NCBI GenBank assembly: GCA_037349105.1
Contig: JAYJMM010000114.1
Coordinates: 3,835,501-3,899,500 of the forward strand
Direction: 5' to 3'
Origin: Limnomonas spitsbergensis
Taxonomy: Eukaryota; Chlorophyta; Chlorophyceae; Chlamydomonadales
Length of the DNA stretch: 64,000 bases
Shown one piece after another: positions 45,201 through 57,023 of this stretch (position 1 is its first letter; each line of letters starts with the position of its first letter). The translations under genes were made by a program, and so were the position numbers. The notes beneath the pieces are model-generated. The model was not told the DNA's origin and did no database searches. It was given only the letters and a program-made list of their open reading frames with translations.

Positions 45201-48200
45201 TAACAGTGGCTTTAAGAAGTCTAAAAGCACAGGCATATGCAGCATCGGACAAACTGCCGTAGAAATAGCGTCCGATCAAGGCCTCTTCTTAAGCCATGCT
45301 CGATGGCAGGATAGGGAGTTTCGCTGCAACCGCATCAGCATCGTTCAACTTCGAAGGCAGTCCGCTTCATGCAGAGAGGCCACCCTCTCGGGAAAAAAGC
45401 ATTATCCATGCCGACCAACCTACCCACCTGTTCACAATGGGCGAGGCCACCGGAGATGGCTTGAGGAACTTGATGTGTGCGTCGGGGTCCCGGTTGAGCA
45501 CCACGCCGGGGTTGAGCACGTTGGCGGGGTCAAACATCGTCTTGAGCTCCCACATCAGATCGTACGCCTGTCAAGTAGGTATGAAGAGGAGGGTGGTGGG
45601 CAATGTTTGAGGTTCAGGAGGTTGGGGGGGGCAGAGCATCATCCTGAACCCCAGCAAGTGGAACTAATGGGAGGGTAAGGGTTAGGGTAAGGTTCAGAGA
45701 GTCAGAGGAGCTCACCACACAAAATGTAAAAATTACAGCAGAGACAGCACAAAATTTGAACACCAGGGGAAGAAGGGGATACCAGAACCACAACATAACG
45801 AGGGAGGGGAAACCTATTTATAAAAAACATGCTGCGGTGACAAAAACGAATGTGTACCCCTCAAAACAGACAAAATACTCCCTCACCTTGGTGCCCCAAA
45901 GCCAGACAAAAGCCCTCCAAACGCAGACAAAAGACCCCCTCACCTTAGTGCCCCACTCCATCTCCACGAAGGGAGCCATGTTGCGTCCCGTGCCATGCTC
46001 CCCCTTGAGCGAGCCGCTGTGCTTAGTGGCCACGATGTAACACATCTCCTCCATCATGTCAGAGAAGCGCTGGACCTGAGCGTGTGTAAAAACCATGTGG
46101 TCAGGGTTGACAGTCCGAAAGACACATCTGGTTTGGGTTCGACTCCAGTGCGAAACTCTTGAGCCAGTAAAAAAAAAGGGGCGGGGATTCAAAGTGTCGG
46201 CAGTTAGGAAGAGTGTTTGACCAAGGTTGACTCGGGGATAGAGCTTCGTAAGGCCCGGGGATAGAGCTTCGTAATTCTATGGCCTTGCCTGCACTCCTCC
46301 TTCTCGTGGAAGCCGTGCGCCTACAACTGCCAAGATTTGCTTATCCTTCACCCTCACAAAAACTCATTAAGACATTCTCAAACTATCTAAAAACTGCAGG
46401 CTTGATCCTTACACAGCTCCCAACTCATTATTGTTGCGGAAGCTCCCTGTTCGAACACCAGGTGCAGGTGCACACCTTTAAAGGATATGCATGGCCATCT
46501 ACCCTACAGATCAAACCCTAGTATCCATGTAAAACTACTCTTCGGTGCGCCGATCTCACCTCCTCCTTGTTGCGGAAGCCCTGCGCGAACACCAGGTGCA
46601 GGTTCCCCTCCAAAGCGTGTCCAAAGCACGAGGCGTCATTGTACCCAAACCTCTGGAACATCTCCACCAGATCAATCATCATGTCAGCGAGCTTGTCCAC
46701 CGGGCACGCGACGTCCTCGATCAGCATGCTGGTCCCAGGCTCACGCGCGGCGCCGACGATGGGGATGAGGCCCTTGCGCACGTCCCAGAAGACCTTCGAG
46801 TTCTTGGCGTCGTGGTGGAAAGGGTAATAGTCGAGCGACTGCGGGTTGGATGCCTTGGCCCCGAACGGTAGGCCAGCCTCGGTCAGCACGCGGTGCACAT
46901 TGGCCATCTGGTTGGTCAGCGCCTCCGGCGTCTGCCTGAGAGTTCAAGGGGAGAGGAGCAGGGGGGAGCTCTCACTACAATCCAGTTATTTTGCCTGAGA
47001 GATTAAGGGGGGAAGCAGGGAGGAGTGTGCCTTTGAAAATTCATGTTCCACCAGAGTCAATGCATGCCTCAGGCTCTGCACTGCCAAGAGCTCTTTACTG
47101 GTTTCTAGAAGGGAGGACCTGGGAGTTGGGTACAGAATCCGAAAATGTCACCAGTATCAGTCACCCTCAAAAACTCTCAACATACACACAGCATACTTCT
47201 TTCCATCTGAGTGTGTTGCAGCACTTCCAACAGAGCTTCTGGGCAAACAATGATCTTCAGACCATACAAGTCCTCCCACCCAACCCAACGCACAGTCCCT
47301 CCACCCTCAATCCAGCCTTGAGGCTGCCTAGAGTCGCTTACCCTCTGCACTCGATCAGCAGGGCCGCCGCCATGGGGTCTGCTCCCTTGATGTCAGGCAC
47401 CAGGCGCGCCATGTCCTCGATGGCCTCGCACTCGCGCAGGGAGGCGCGGTCAAACAGCTCCACGGCGTCCACCGCAGTCTCATCTCGCAGGAAGGACGCG
47501 GCCCTGGAGAGGGGAGGGATAGGGAGGAAAACAGGAGTTGAAAAGGACGCGGCACATGAGGAGGAACGGGCGGAGAGGGAAACAGGGTGTTAAGGGAAAT
47601 TGATGCGCAGCCCGGGATCTGACGCCGACCTGGGGAGGTGAGAGACAGAGAGGAGACAGGATTAAGAGAGGGGTAATGCGCAGATCTCAGGATCTGCAGA
47701 TGACAGCCTTAAATCTGCAGATGAAGCGAAACCTGATGTAGATAAATCACCGAGGTTCGACACGCACGGGGCAGATTCGTTGAATGGTAAGGTTTCAATA
47801 TTAAGGTGCAGAGCGGTACCAAGCAAAGCTGAGAGGCTGTGCAGGCACAGCATGGAGGCTGTTTCTCCCAGACCTCACAAACCCTACCGTTCAAACCCAT
47901 GTGGCTCTATCTGCGTGTAGCTCAGGGTAGCATCCGTGCAGATCTGAGGGCGGATGTAAGGGCAGATCTTAGGAGGATCCGAAGCAGGTTCCGGGCTCGG
48001 ATCTGGATTGTTTTAGATCTCAGGGCGGACATGGTGGCCCATTCGGATCCGACCCAGGCAGATCTAATGATTACCATGTGGGCGGGTCTGATTCTCAGGG
48101 CGGATCTTGTGCTGACCATGTGGGCGGATCTGATTCTTACTTGCACGCTGCGCGCACGTCCGGGAAGACCACGAAGGCGGAGGCCTTGTTAGGCCACTCG

Positions 48201-51200
48201 GGCACCGTGTTGTAGGTGGCCCGCGACACAAAGCCGAAGGTGCCCTCACTGCCGATCATGAGGTGCTTGATGATCTCGATCGGGTTGTCAACTGGGAAGT
48301 CCACCAGGGCGTTCAGGGAGTAGCCTGAGGGGTGCATGGAGCGGGGCGGACAGAGGGGTCAGTTGGGTGAGAAGATAAATGACCTGCTGTCCAGGATGAG
48401 TTTCGGGGTCGTGTTGAAGTGAAGGCTTCAGGTTGAGACATTGAGAGGTCAACTGAGAGCTTGGGTGGGTTCCATTGTGGACCTTCATGGTTAAGGGGCA
48501 GGTAAAGACAGGCACAGTCGTCAGCCACACCCTTGTACACAGTGGGGGGGGGTGATCTCCGCGCTCAACCTACTAGTGGCGTACAAGAGGGGAGTGGATC
48601 ATTCTCCATAACCTACCAGTGGTGCACTTGATGGCAAACTTGCGGCGGATGAGTGCGGTCAGTTCCTTGTCGTTCTGGATGCGCCGGGACAGGCCAACCA
48701 CGCCGTCCACCAAGCGCTTGTGGCTCTGCAGGTATTGCAGGTATGAATGGAACATTTTGTTTACTGAATCATATGGATATCATGGATTGCTGTGCTTTGC
48801 TCTTGCGTGTACGGTTGCAAACTTCCTTAACTATCTAGCGTCCACCAGGCACATGTTCCGCTCTGCCAACATACATTGAAGCGTTATCTTATCTAGCGCC
48901 AACTCACCGCCATGAAGCTTGCACAGCTGACCGGGTCGGCAGTGTCCAGGACGGTGCCGTCCACCAACACGATGCGCATGTCCTTGAGGGTGTGGTAAGT
49001 GTTCTGCAAAAGGGGCAAGTCATCAGGGGGGGGGAGGGATGGGTCACAAAGGGCGTAAAATCGTGCGCCAGCTCTGGCGATGGAAAGCGCGAAGACTGTG
49101 CATGTCCCACAGAGCGCCAGTTTGTCCCACAAGCGGCCTTGTCTCCATCTCTACTCCTCGAGTTCAATCTGGCCCCAGGCAATCTCACACCCACTCTCCA
49201 CCCTATTTCCTCAAGATTAAAAGGGTTCCTATTAATGGAAACATCCCTGCTCTGACACAGCATTCCACAATATCCTTGTGGATATTGCATTAGCCGCACC
49301 TGGCTCGCCTGAGGAGCTGTTTGCCACTTTCACACAGCACTCCACCACATCCTCCCATATGTGCATCTGGCCCACTTGAGGAGTCTGCAGCAGCATCTTC
49401 AATCACACGTGAAATGTTCACCACACCCACCCACAAACTCGCTCCAGTCCCCTCGCTCGCTCACCTGGCTGACCCCGCAGCACATGCCCGACGAGTTGTT
49501 GGCCACGATGCCTCCGATCATGCAGCTGTCGATGGACGACGGGTCGGGACCAATCTTGTACTGGATGGGCAGCTTGTTCTTTTTCTGGTGCGTTGCAAGA
49601 ATGCGGTTCACCTCCCCCCCAATGAGGCCAGGCTCGACCGTGATCTGGCTGCCATCACCCTAGAGGGTGGTAAGAGAGGAACACAGTCGTGCAGAGGGTT
49701 CAGGGTTTTGAAGATATCTTGGTCACCTCCCTTTGCATCAAACCTTCTCCTACAGGTCTCCCTTAGGAGGCAGGAAAATAAGAACACATTGTGGACCATG
49801 TGACATAAAAAATATGTGTACCACCTCCCCACCCATCAGGCCAGGATGGAATGAGAGCGAGGGGAGAGCTCAGGTGCGAAAGATGTAGCTCCAAAAGGTG
49901 GGACATGCGGGTAGATTTTCCTGGGCCAGGTGTTCGGCACGTCTTCACTCTCCCCAGCCTCGCACCAGCTCCTCCATAACCATTAATTCGCCATGCATCC
50001 AATAGCTATCCCCTCATGTCCCCTTCACACGCGTCCTCCCTCAATAACTCCATACACGGAATGGCCCAACACAGAACATGCAATAACCCCATGCACTGAA
50101 AGGCCATGCCCTGCCCCCCCCCCTGCAGTCTCCCTTGCTTTATTCCCATCCCCATCCTCTCCTCATCCCCATGCATTCCCTACTCAGTCCCGAGCTCCAG
50201 ATACCCAGGTTTGAAACCCATGCACCACAGCCACATTTCCCCTCAAGTCTTCTCTAACATGAGCTACAGTGGGGTGGGCTACAGTGGGGTGGGCTAGGGT
50301 AGGGTGGGTTAGAGTAGGGTGGGCTGAAGTGGGCTAGAACGGGGCGGGCTATGGTGGGGTGGGCTAGAGAGGGCGGAGTGGGGTGGGCTGAAGTGGGCTT
50401 AGTGGGGTGGGCTTGAGTGGGGTGGGTTATAGTGGGCTCAGTGGGGTGTCCTGCAGTGGGGTGGGCTTGAGTGGGCTACAGAGTGGGCTGGGCTAGAGTG
50501 GGCTGAGAGGGGTGGCCTAGAGTGGGATGGCAAGAGTGGGCTAGGGTGGGGTGGGCTTCAGCTGGGCTATAATGGGTAGAGTGGGGTGGGCTTCAGTGGG
50601 GTGGGCTAGAGTGGGCTGACCTCCACTCGATCCAATGATGCACCAAGCCCATGCTTCAACCACACATGCTCCACACTCACGTGCACTTCGTAGTTCCTGA
50701 AGTTCTTGCCGGTATGGCTGATCTTCAGCAGCACAGAGTCTGTGATCGCTTGGCCGGACAAGGACGTGCCAGCGGCGCGGAAGGTGATGGGCACTCCCAG
50801 CTTCTTGGCAATGGGCAAGATCCGCCGGATCTACACGGGCAGATCAGAGGGCAGGATCAGGATCTAAGAGCAGGGTAGCAATGGGTAAGATCCGCTGGAT
50901 CTACAGGGGCAGATCAGAGGGCAGGGCAGCAATGGGCAGGATCCGCAGTGTCTAAAGAACAGACAGCAGGATTCGGATCTACAGGCAGGGCACTCGTGTG
51001 TGACATCTGCAGAATCAACAGGCAGGGCAGCCATGGGCAAGGTCTGCCAGATCTGGATGCAGATCTGAAGGCAGGGTCAGGATCTACGAGTGCAGCAGCT
51101 ATGGGCGGGATTCAGTGCTAAGCGCTTGCGCCATAATTGAGATATCATGGAAGTAGTTTCGGTCCCTAACTGGTAAGAGTAGCTGAGTGGGCCTTAAATA

Positions 51201-52880
51201 CAGTGGCTGAAACTCTGCTTCGTAAGGCAGCCAGCGTAAGGACCATTATCAGCACAGCACTGGCGGGATCACTTGCAAGCTTACCTCGGCTTCGTTGTGG
51301 ACCTTAACTACCATCTTGGGGTTGAGGCTGCAGGGAACAGGGAGAGGAACAGTCAGATAGAAGTTGAGGCAATGTACAATGGTAAGACCCAAGCCCCTCG
51401 AATTCAAACTAAATAACCTGCATACTTGGGTTTCGGCTTCAGGGCATGCAGGAGGAACAGTCTGACGGCAATGGAGCGAGCTTTAGACAGCAAACCACTT
51501 GTCACCTTCATGTACCTCCCACACCCCTTGACGCTAGGTAGCGCCCTCATGCGAACGTGGATTTGCTTTCCCTACTCTCATACTTCACAATGTTTGGGGC
51601 TGAGGGATCCATGAACTTATTAAGTATCGAATGTCAACCAATTTCCAGTCCTTCAGAATGCTCGTCTTGTCGACTGTTTGCTTTCGGAGCAAAGCATAAA
51701 AGAAATGACCAGGAGAGCAAAAATCAAATTTGAGGTATTGTGGGTCCATCTGCAGCCCTTCATTGACTGAAAGGTGAGATTTCACAGCAGCTGGTGACTT
51801 GAGGCTTGTCCTGCATGTACATCTCATTTGCATTTACACGGGGTACAGGATACATCAGAGTGCCATGGCTCTGTCGGACAACATAACTTCTCATGACCCT
51901 ATCATGACCCCAATGGGCCGATTGAAGGACATTTTGATTACTTTCAGTCGAAGTCGGAGAATGTCTACTGTAATTCCTTGGCGTCACGAGGTCAAGCCTC
52001 GAATCAATTGTCCTAGAGCTGCAAAAGGGGCCGGGTCGCCTCTACTTGGGCAACTAGTCACGGGATATTCAGTCTTGGTCAATCACAGCTGTCAATATGT
52101 AACCGAGAGCAACGGTGGTCTGGTGCGCACTGACATGCAACACTGACCGTGAGGCGTGGTGTCTTCCCGCGTGCGTGTGCGGATGACATCAAGCCACGCC
52201 TCAGGCAAACCCCGACATGACATGAGGTGGCTGGGCTCGGGTGTCCCCAAGAGCAAGCAGACCGGTAGGCCCGGTGATCCAACCCCTGGTGGTAGGGTTC
52301 CATGGAGCACAACCACAGGGGGGTACTCATGGCGGGGGGGCTCCCTTGCCGCCCTCCCCCTTGCATTAGGCATGGGCAGCTCTACCCTGCGATGCACGCA
52401 CCGATAGAAGCTGGCGTCGGTGCCGTAAGCAAACGTGCGCACTGCGTCGGTAAACTGCCTCTCCTTGGGAATGAAGCTCGTGATCTCGCTGACGAAGGCC
52501 TTGTAGCGACCATCTTCAAAGCGGTGCCCATCGATGTTCTTGTACACCCCTTCCTCAACAGTGACGCCTTCCGTGACTGCAGAGATGGCACCGTACAGGT
52601 CGGTGGTCACAGAGGGCACCAGCGAGGTTGCTAGCTTTGTCGTGGCCTGCTGGGTTGCGACCTGGGCAACAGCGGCGATGCCGCGTGTTTGGTTCCCCAC
52701 CACAGCGGACTGCAGCACTGGGTGTGTGGAGGCAGCTGCGCTGGTACCGGGAGCGCCAGCTTGTTTGCTCACGATGCGAGATGCAGCCTTGTTAGATGAT
52801 GATGGGGCAACGTTGCTGCCGAACGCATACTGGCGCAACTGCTGGCTTAGCAGCTGGATAGCTTTTCTACCCTTGCCCAT
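39248..52880 (-). CDS. GYD1: Glycolate dehydrogenase, FAD/Fe-S, mitochondrial (20 exons)
   Basis: Predicted to oxidise glycolate (D-lactate as alternative) to glyoxylate and pass electrons to the mitochondrial chain, the chlorophyte photorespiratory step. Exons, 5' to 3': 52880-52402, 51327-51285, 50830-50681, 49659-49465, 49003-48908, 48725-48617, 48324-48141, 47503-47342, 46935-46560, 46075-45944, 45567-45428, 45034-44897, 44516-44252, 43641-43554, 43195-43143, 42440-42274, 41982-41800, 41458-41329, 40441-40330, 39375-39248. All have AG/GT edges; phases agree and the sum is 3,330 nt (1,109 residues, TAG), the usual length. Residues 1-80 are Ser/Ala/basic, like a transit peptide. FAD: TFRAAGTSLSGQAITDS (~189-205). 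HGTGR at 625. Ferredoxin cysteines 690/693/696/700 and 751/757/761. CCG at 919-921 and 1038-1040. The start has A at -3 and G at +4. Confidence 0.95.
40443..40560. repeat. 41-bp repeat in the last-but-one dehydrogenase intron
   Basis: Three copies of GGGGACAGGCAGTGGATGAG plus ATCAAACAGGCAT-like sequence, starting immediately next to the splice acceptor of exon 19. Confidence 0.8.
42445..42775. repeat. CAGCAGCAGGCCACAGTC repeats in a dehydrogenase intron
   Basis: About seven diverged copies of a ~45-50-bp unit (CAGCAGCAGGCCACAGTC plus AAGAGAGG) fill the 5' half of intron 15, next to exon 16. Confidence 0.75.
50255..50625. repeat. GTGGGGTGGGCTAGAGTGGG minisatellite in intron 3
   Basis: About 20 irregular copies of an ~18-20-bp G/T-rich unit on the plus strand of the intron between exons 3 and 4. 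It ends about 55 bp before the donor of exon 3. Confidence 0.8.
50831..51110. repeat. Copies of the exon 3 acceptor edge in intron 2
   Basis: Exon 3 begins in GCAATGGGCAAGATCCGCCG (plus strand). Upstream in the intron the same block followed by GATCTAC and GGGCAGATCAGAGGGCAG recurs at about 50879, 50929, 51030 and, weakly, 51100. Each copy includes the position equivalent to the splice acceptor. Confidence 0.85.
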
Positions 52881-52917
52881 TTTAAGTTACAGTGTTTGGA
52901 AACGATGCACGAATTGA

Positions 52918-52925
52918 GCTTATAG
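52918..52925 (-). promoter_or_regulatory. TATA-like box upstream of the dehydrogenase
   Basis: CTATAAGC on the minus strand, about 40 bases before the start codon. Position and sequence fit a TATA element but the distance to the ATG would leave a very short leader. Confidence 0.2.
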
Positions 52926-54435
52926 AGATGTATCCTCAGAGAAAGCTACTACTCCGTCCGCGAAGGGTAGATTAAGGTAGTAGGAATTGGTTAGGAAACC
53001 GATCGTATCCGTCCACACAGCAAATGCATGGTTACGGTGGCTCGGTCTTGTCATGTCAGGGCCTCAGGGGTCAAGTCGATGCGAACTTTAAAAGGAACAT
53101 TGTTGCATTATATGCTGAAGATGCGACAATACAACAGTGGGGAGTAGTAAACCCAATCCAAACTGTCAACCATGTGTTTTGTGCTTGGCAGTTTGGCGGA
53201 ATGGCAGTCGAGCAGCTGCGGCCGAAGAGTCGGATTACGCGGATGTCTAATTGTAAAGGTGAAGCCAGAATGCAGTGTCAAGCAATAGCAACTGAATCAC
53301 TGTGAGTCTGTCATGAATTTATAGCGATAGATAGACACAGAGCTGCGGATGGACTGAGTGTTAGATGGTGTTAGATCCCACCCACCTGCCTTATCCTGAC
53401 TGGACCACCGGATAGGACCTCAAAGATGACGTGGCGCGCGGGTGCGTGGGCCCGCACAACCAGGAAGACGAGATGCACTCTTCCTCAAGCCACAGTCCGG
53501 AGTTCTCTTCATTTCAGTATAGACAAGTGGCTCAGTTCTGGATACGATATGAAAGGGTCACCTAGCGGGACCTCCCGAGTGCCTTAGTATTTTTTGTGAC
53601 GGCTGGGCATGCGCCCATGCTTTGCACATAAAGGGTGATATGATGAAGCAAGTACCAGGGGAGGCATAATTAAAAGGATTGACAGTGATCCCATGCACCA
53701 AAAGCTTCCAAATGGAGCAGACATGCATAAATGCATCAGTGCGTGTCTATGCACTGGATTCTGAGCGAGGTTTCAGCTCAAATGCTGGCTAGCTGGAGGC
53801 AACTCATGTTCTCGTCTTCATAGGCCAAGTGGTGCCTGCCCAGCAGCCTGCCAATCTTATCATATCGCTTGCGCACACTGAAATGAACATGGCAAATAGC
53901 CAAATACCGCATGGCCATGCACTTTAGTGTGACCTTCACGTACCGGTACTAGACCACCGGCCACGCACTGTCGCACACTGACTGACGTCTGCGAACGTGG
54001 GGACTGGTGCTTAGGGCGCCGAAGCTGTCCACGCTTGAAAGACATTCGCAAATGGACGGATAGCGAGTTGCTTCCCGAGAAAGCCCTGAGCAAGCGAGGC
54101 CCAGAGCATTCCCAGAGCCCCAGAGGCCCACATGGAGTCAGGAGTGAGATTCGTGACCTGGGATGAAGACAAGTTTGTAAATCGGAATGTGAAATCAAAG
54201 TGCCACGATGTAACAGCTTTTTGTATGTAAAAGATGTCCATTTGAGACAGGATGTGCGCCCAGGCCAGGATGACACTGTTCGTGTGACCAACACGTTCGT
54301 GGCGCACCGTCTGCTGGTATCGACCAAGGTAGAACGCACTGAGCAAATGCCTGCGCATCGAAGCTTCTAAATTTTTGATGGTGCTGAATAATCAAGTGAA
54401 GGGATCTTTGCTTTTCTTGCGAGCGACTCCCAGCA
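52926..54435. other. No gene recognised
   Basis: Region upstream of the dehydrogenase. A 93-codon plus-strand frame at 53024-53305 and a 159-codon minus-strand frame at 53860-54339 have no motif I know, and splice-like edges do not join them. It probably includes the divergent promoter region. Confidence 0.35.
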
Positions 54436-54572
54436 ATGGGCGTAAGCGTGTCCCGACCGAAAGTCGATTTCGGACTTGGAGCAACGACACGCTTGCAAAA
54501 CACCATCAGAAAGCGAAGTGCCAAGAGTTACAGCGTTCGACAATCCAAACAGCCTCAGGCGTCAAGAGACGG
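54436..54572 (+). CDS. Possible first coding exon, unknown protein
   Basis: ATG followed by 45 codons and two bases up to the donor GACGG|GTGAGT. It starts MGVSVSRPKVDFGLGATTRL and continues with a basic Ser/Gln-rich segment. No stop or repeat interrupts it. I found no following exon with a matching phase, and a LINE-tail copy lies 400 bp downstream, so it may be an orphan exon or chance. Confidence 0.25.
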
Positions 54573-54959
54573 GTGAGTAATCGGCGTTTCGTTGGAACAC
54601 ACGCACGGACACACGCACGGACAAAAAGGGCTGGTACGGATAATCCCTTTATGCTGCTAAAGACAGCACTCGGGTACATTGAGTGCAAAAACCGTCCCCT
54701 CCGATGCGTAGTGAGCCAAAATTGTGGGTTTTGTGCCGAGTCAATAATTATATACTACTCAAGCCATGCTCCTGCGCTTTATTTCTTTCTTTCAATTGCC
54801 AGCACATCTTAATGATCGAGCCGAGATGCACATAATTAAATCCTTCCACGAGATCCCGACTCCATGCGTGTCTTACCGGTCTGTGATTCCACAGCATGCC
54901 CAGTTTGCATTGCTGCACCATGAACGTGTTGTGCCTTCAACACCACTGGAGCCATGCAG

Positions 54960-55180
54960 GTCCATGGGAGACACCTTTGGGGAGTTTGGGCCACGCTGCA
55001 AATGCTCGGCCGCATGGGCACCCGAAGGTCTGGTCGGGATGATAATAAACTTAAGGCTAGAGGAGGAAGGAAAAGAACAGACGAAAAAGGAGTAGAAAAA
55101 AGCGAAGGAAATCCATAGAAACCCCAGCCTGTCAGCGTGGCCTGTTAGGTCAGGTGCTCTCCAGAGGAACCTCCTCCGCC
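54960..55180 (-). repeat. LINE 3'-end fragment with tail, copy H
   Basis: Plus strand: TTGGGCCACGCTGCAAATGC, TCGGCCGCATGGGCACCCGA, followed by an A/G-rich stretch like that after copies C and F. The distal GTCAATGAC end is replaced; a separate fragment, CATGACGTTACACCTCTGGG, is at 55350. Confidence 0.5.
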
Positions 55181-55864
55181 AATGGCAGGCCCAATACCTG
55201 TTTCAAAGTCTAACGGTGCTAGGCTCTACCCACTACCATCATGTTGCCATTGTGCTTGTTTTTACAACCCAGCAGAGCATCACAATTGATGCACGCAGTG
55301 GGACAGGTGACAAATAATTCGGATCAGACACACTGAAAGAAAAAGTTCATGACGTTACACCTCTGGGTAACGATGGACTCTTAATCCTTGGTCACAGCAA
55401 ACAACAAGAGATCCGGTTAACAGGTCCTATAAAGGCGTAGCCAGGAGGCAGGGCCAGAGATTCCCAACTAGGCGGCTTTATTTGGCTGCAGTGTCAAAGC
55501 AATGGCGGGGGGCGTCCAACGAGAGAGCGCAACACCATCCTGACTCAAGGCCAAACCCTAACGATTCAAGGCCAAACCCAAAGCATTGTCCGCATCACTA
55601 TGCCTTTCGTGCAGCGCGCGAACTGCTAGTGGGGACATGCGGGTCCACCAATATGCTGTATTACAGCATGTTGTACAGATGAACACCAGTTGTGCACTAC
55701 AATGCACATGCCAGTAGCCCCAACATCATACTTGCTGGTGGGCACTGAACATCGTGGCAGCAGGATGGCAGCCTGTCATAACACCTAGCTTAAAACGCTT
55801 CGCTCCCCCCTTCCTCTTTCCCGTGACCCCTTTGGGGGACCCAACATGGTCCATGACCTCACGT
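55181..55864. other. No gene seen
   Basis: Contains the isolated tail fragment at 55350 and a short direct duplication of CAAGGCCAAACCC at 55548 and 55567. A palindromic CATGCTGTATTACAGCATG lies at about 55650. Confidence 0.35.
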
Positions 55865-55940
55865 TGGACCAGGAGTCCATGACGTTGCACTTGTGGGCCC
55901 TGCTCAAGAAAAGTCTCGGCCGCGTGGACCACAGGTCCAC
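55865..55940 (-). repeat. Dispersed LINE-tail repeat, copy J
   Basis: Plus strand: CATGACGTTGCACTTGTGGG, CCCTGCTCAAGAAAAG, TCTCGGCCGCGTGGACCACA. The GGGCGCCC end has become GGACCACAGGTCC, a local palindrome. Confidence 0.55.
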
Positions 55941-56399
55941 AACACAATGATGCACCGTCACCTCATGCTGGACACACTGCCCGCACCTCCAGCTTTCGCG
56001 CCCACATCGATCCAAGAATTCTTACCGTATAAAAAACAACAAAAAAGGGGAGAAAGAACAATTTAAAAGGTAGCACATGACGGCCTGAGCTCGTCTAAAT
56101 TTGAATAATACCTGTGATACAAACTTGTGCTGCCCTGCAGCATCTCAACCTCCGCAGCTGCGACAGCGCGTGAGAGGAGTCAGTCCTGCCCATACATCTT
56201 GCCCCGCAGCATCCCAACATCCCAACCCAGCCAGTCACATACCACCTAAACCCTAAACCCTGACAGTCCCGCTCTCCATCCTTTTGGCTGTCCACCTGGT
56301 CAACTAAATTTCCGATGGCTGTGCTGTATCTCTACACAAACGGAAAGCCAGCGTGCCCTCCTCTTGAGGATGCTGAGGCCTTGCACAACACACCACTCA

Positions 56400-57023
56400 C
56401 TGACGAGATCGAGCGAGATTGAGCGTGTCTGCTTCCCGAGAGCAGTTGCACCGCCTTAGCTGTCTCCATGGAGCACTGAGATCATTCACTGCCGATATTG
56501 AGGGACGGAGAGCAAGCGCGCCTGCCTCCCAAGGGCACTCCGACCGCCTTCACTGCCTCTGCTGAGGGCCACTGAGGGCATTGAGACCATTCACAGCAGA
56601 CCACTCACTGCCGAGATCGACCGACAGAAAGCGAGCGTGTCTGTCTCCTCTGAGAGCCCTCGGACCGCCTTCACTGCCCACCCGGAGCACTCACGGACGC
56701 TTCACGACATCAGGAGTATGTCCCCCGACAAGGCCAGACAGCCCTCCATGCAGAACTGAGACCATGCACTGCCAAGATGGAGGGCCAGAAAGCAAGCGTG
56801 TCTGCCTCCTCTGAGAGCCCTCGGATCACCCTCACTGCCCAATCAGGGCACCCCCGGACCCTTCACGGCATCAGGAGTATGTCCCCCGACAAGGCGAACC
56901 AGCTCTCCATGGAGCACTGAGACCATGCACTGCCGAGATGGAGGGACAGAAAGCAAGCGTGTCTGCCTCCTCTGAGAGCCCTCGGACCACCCTCACTGCC
57001 CAATCAGGGCATCCCCGGACCCT
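56400..57023. repeat. ~170-bp repeats containing the end of the BPI-like coding sequence
   Basis: Two full and two or three weaker copies of a unit of about 170 bp. It includes TTCACGGCATCAGGAGTATG, TCCCCCGACAAGGCGAACCA and CTCCATGG, which in the real gene encodes the last 16 residues and the stop. The rest of the unit (GAGACCATGCACTGCCGAGA, TGTCTGCCTCCTCTGAGAGC) is downstream sequence. Copies of the stop region lie near 56700, 56860 and 57024. Confidence 0.85.

Noticed and set aside
46100..46160. tRNA-like T-arm (GGTTCGACTCC)
   Set aside because: No matching A box, acceptor stem or anticodon arm around it.
52092..52401. Extension of the first dehydrogenase exon to 262 residues
   Set aside because: After FYR the sequence loses similarity to the family and a GTGCGT donor fits exactly; the next exon supplies the expected LNPKMVVKVHNEAE.
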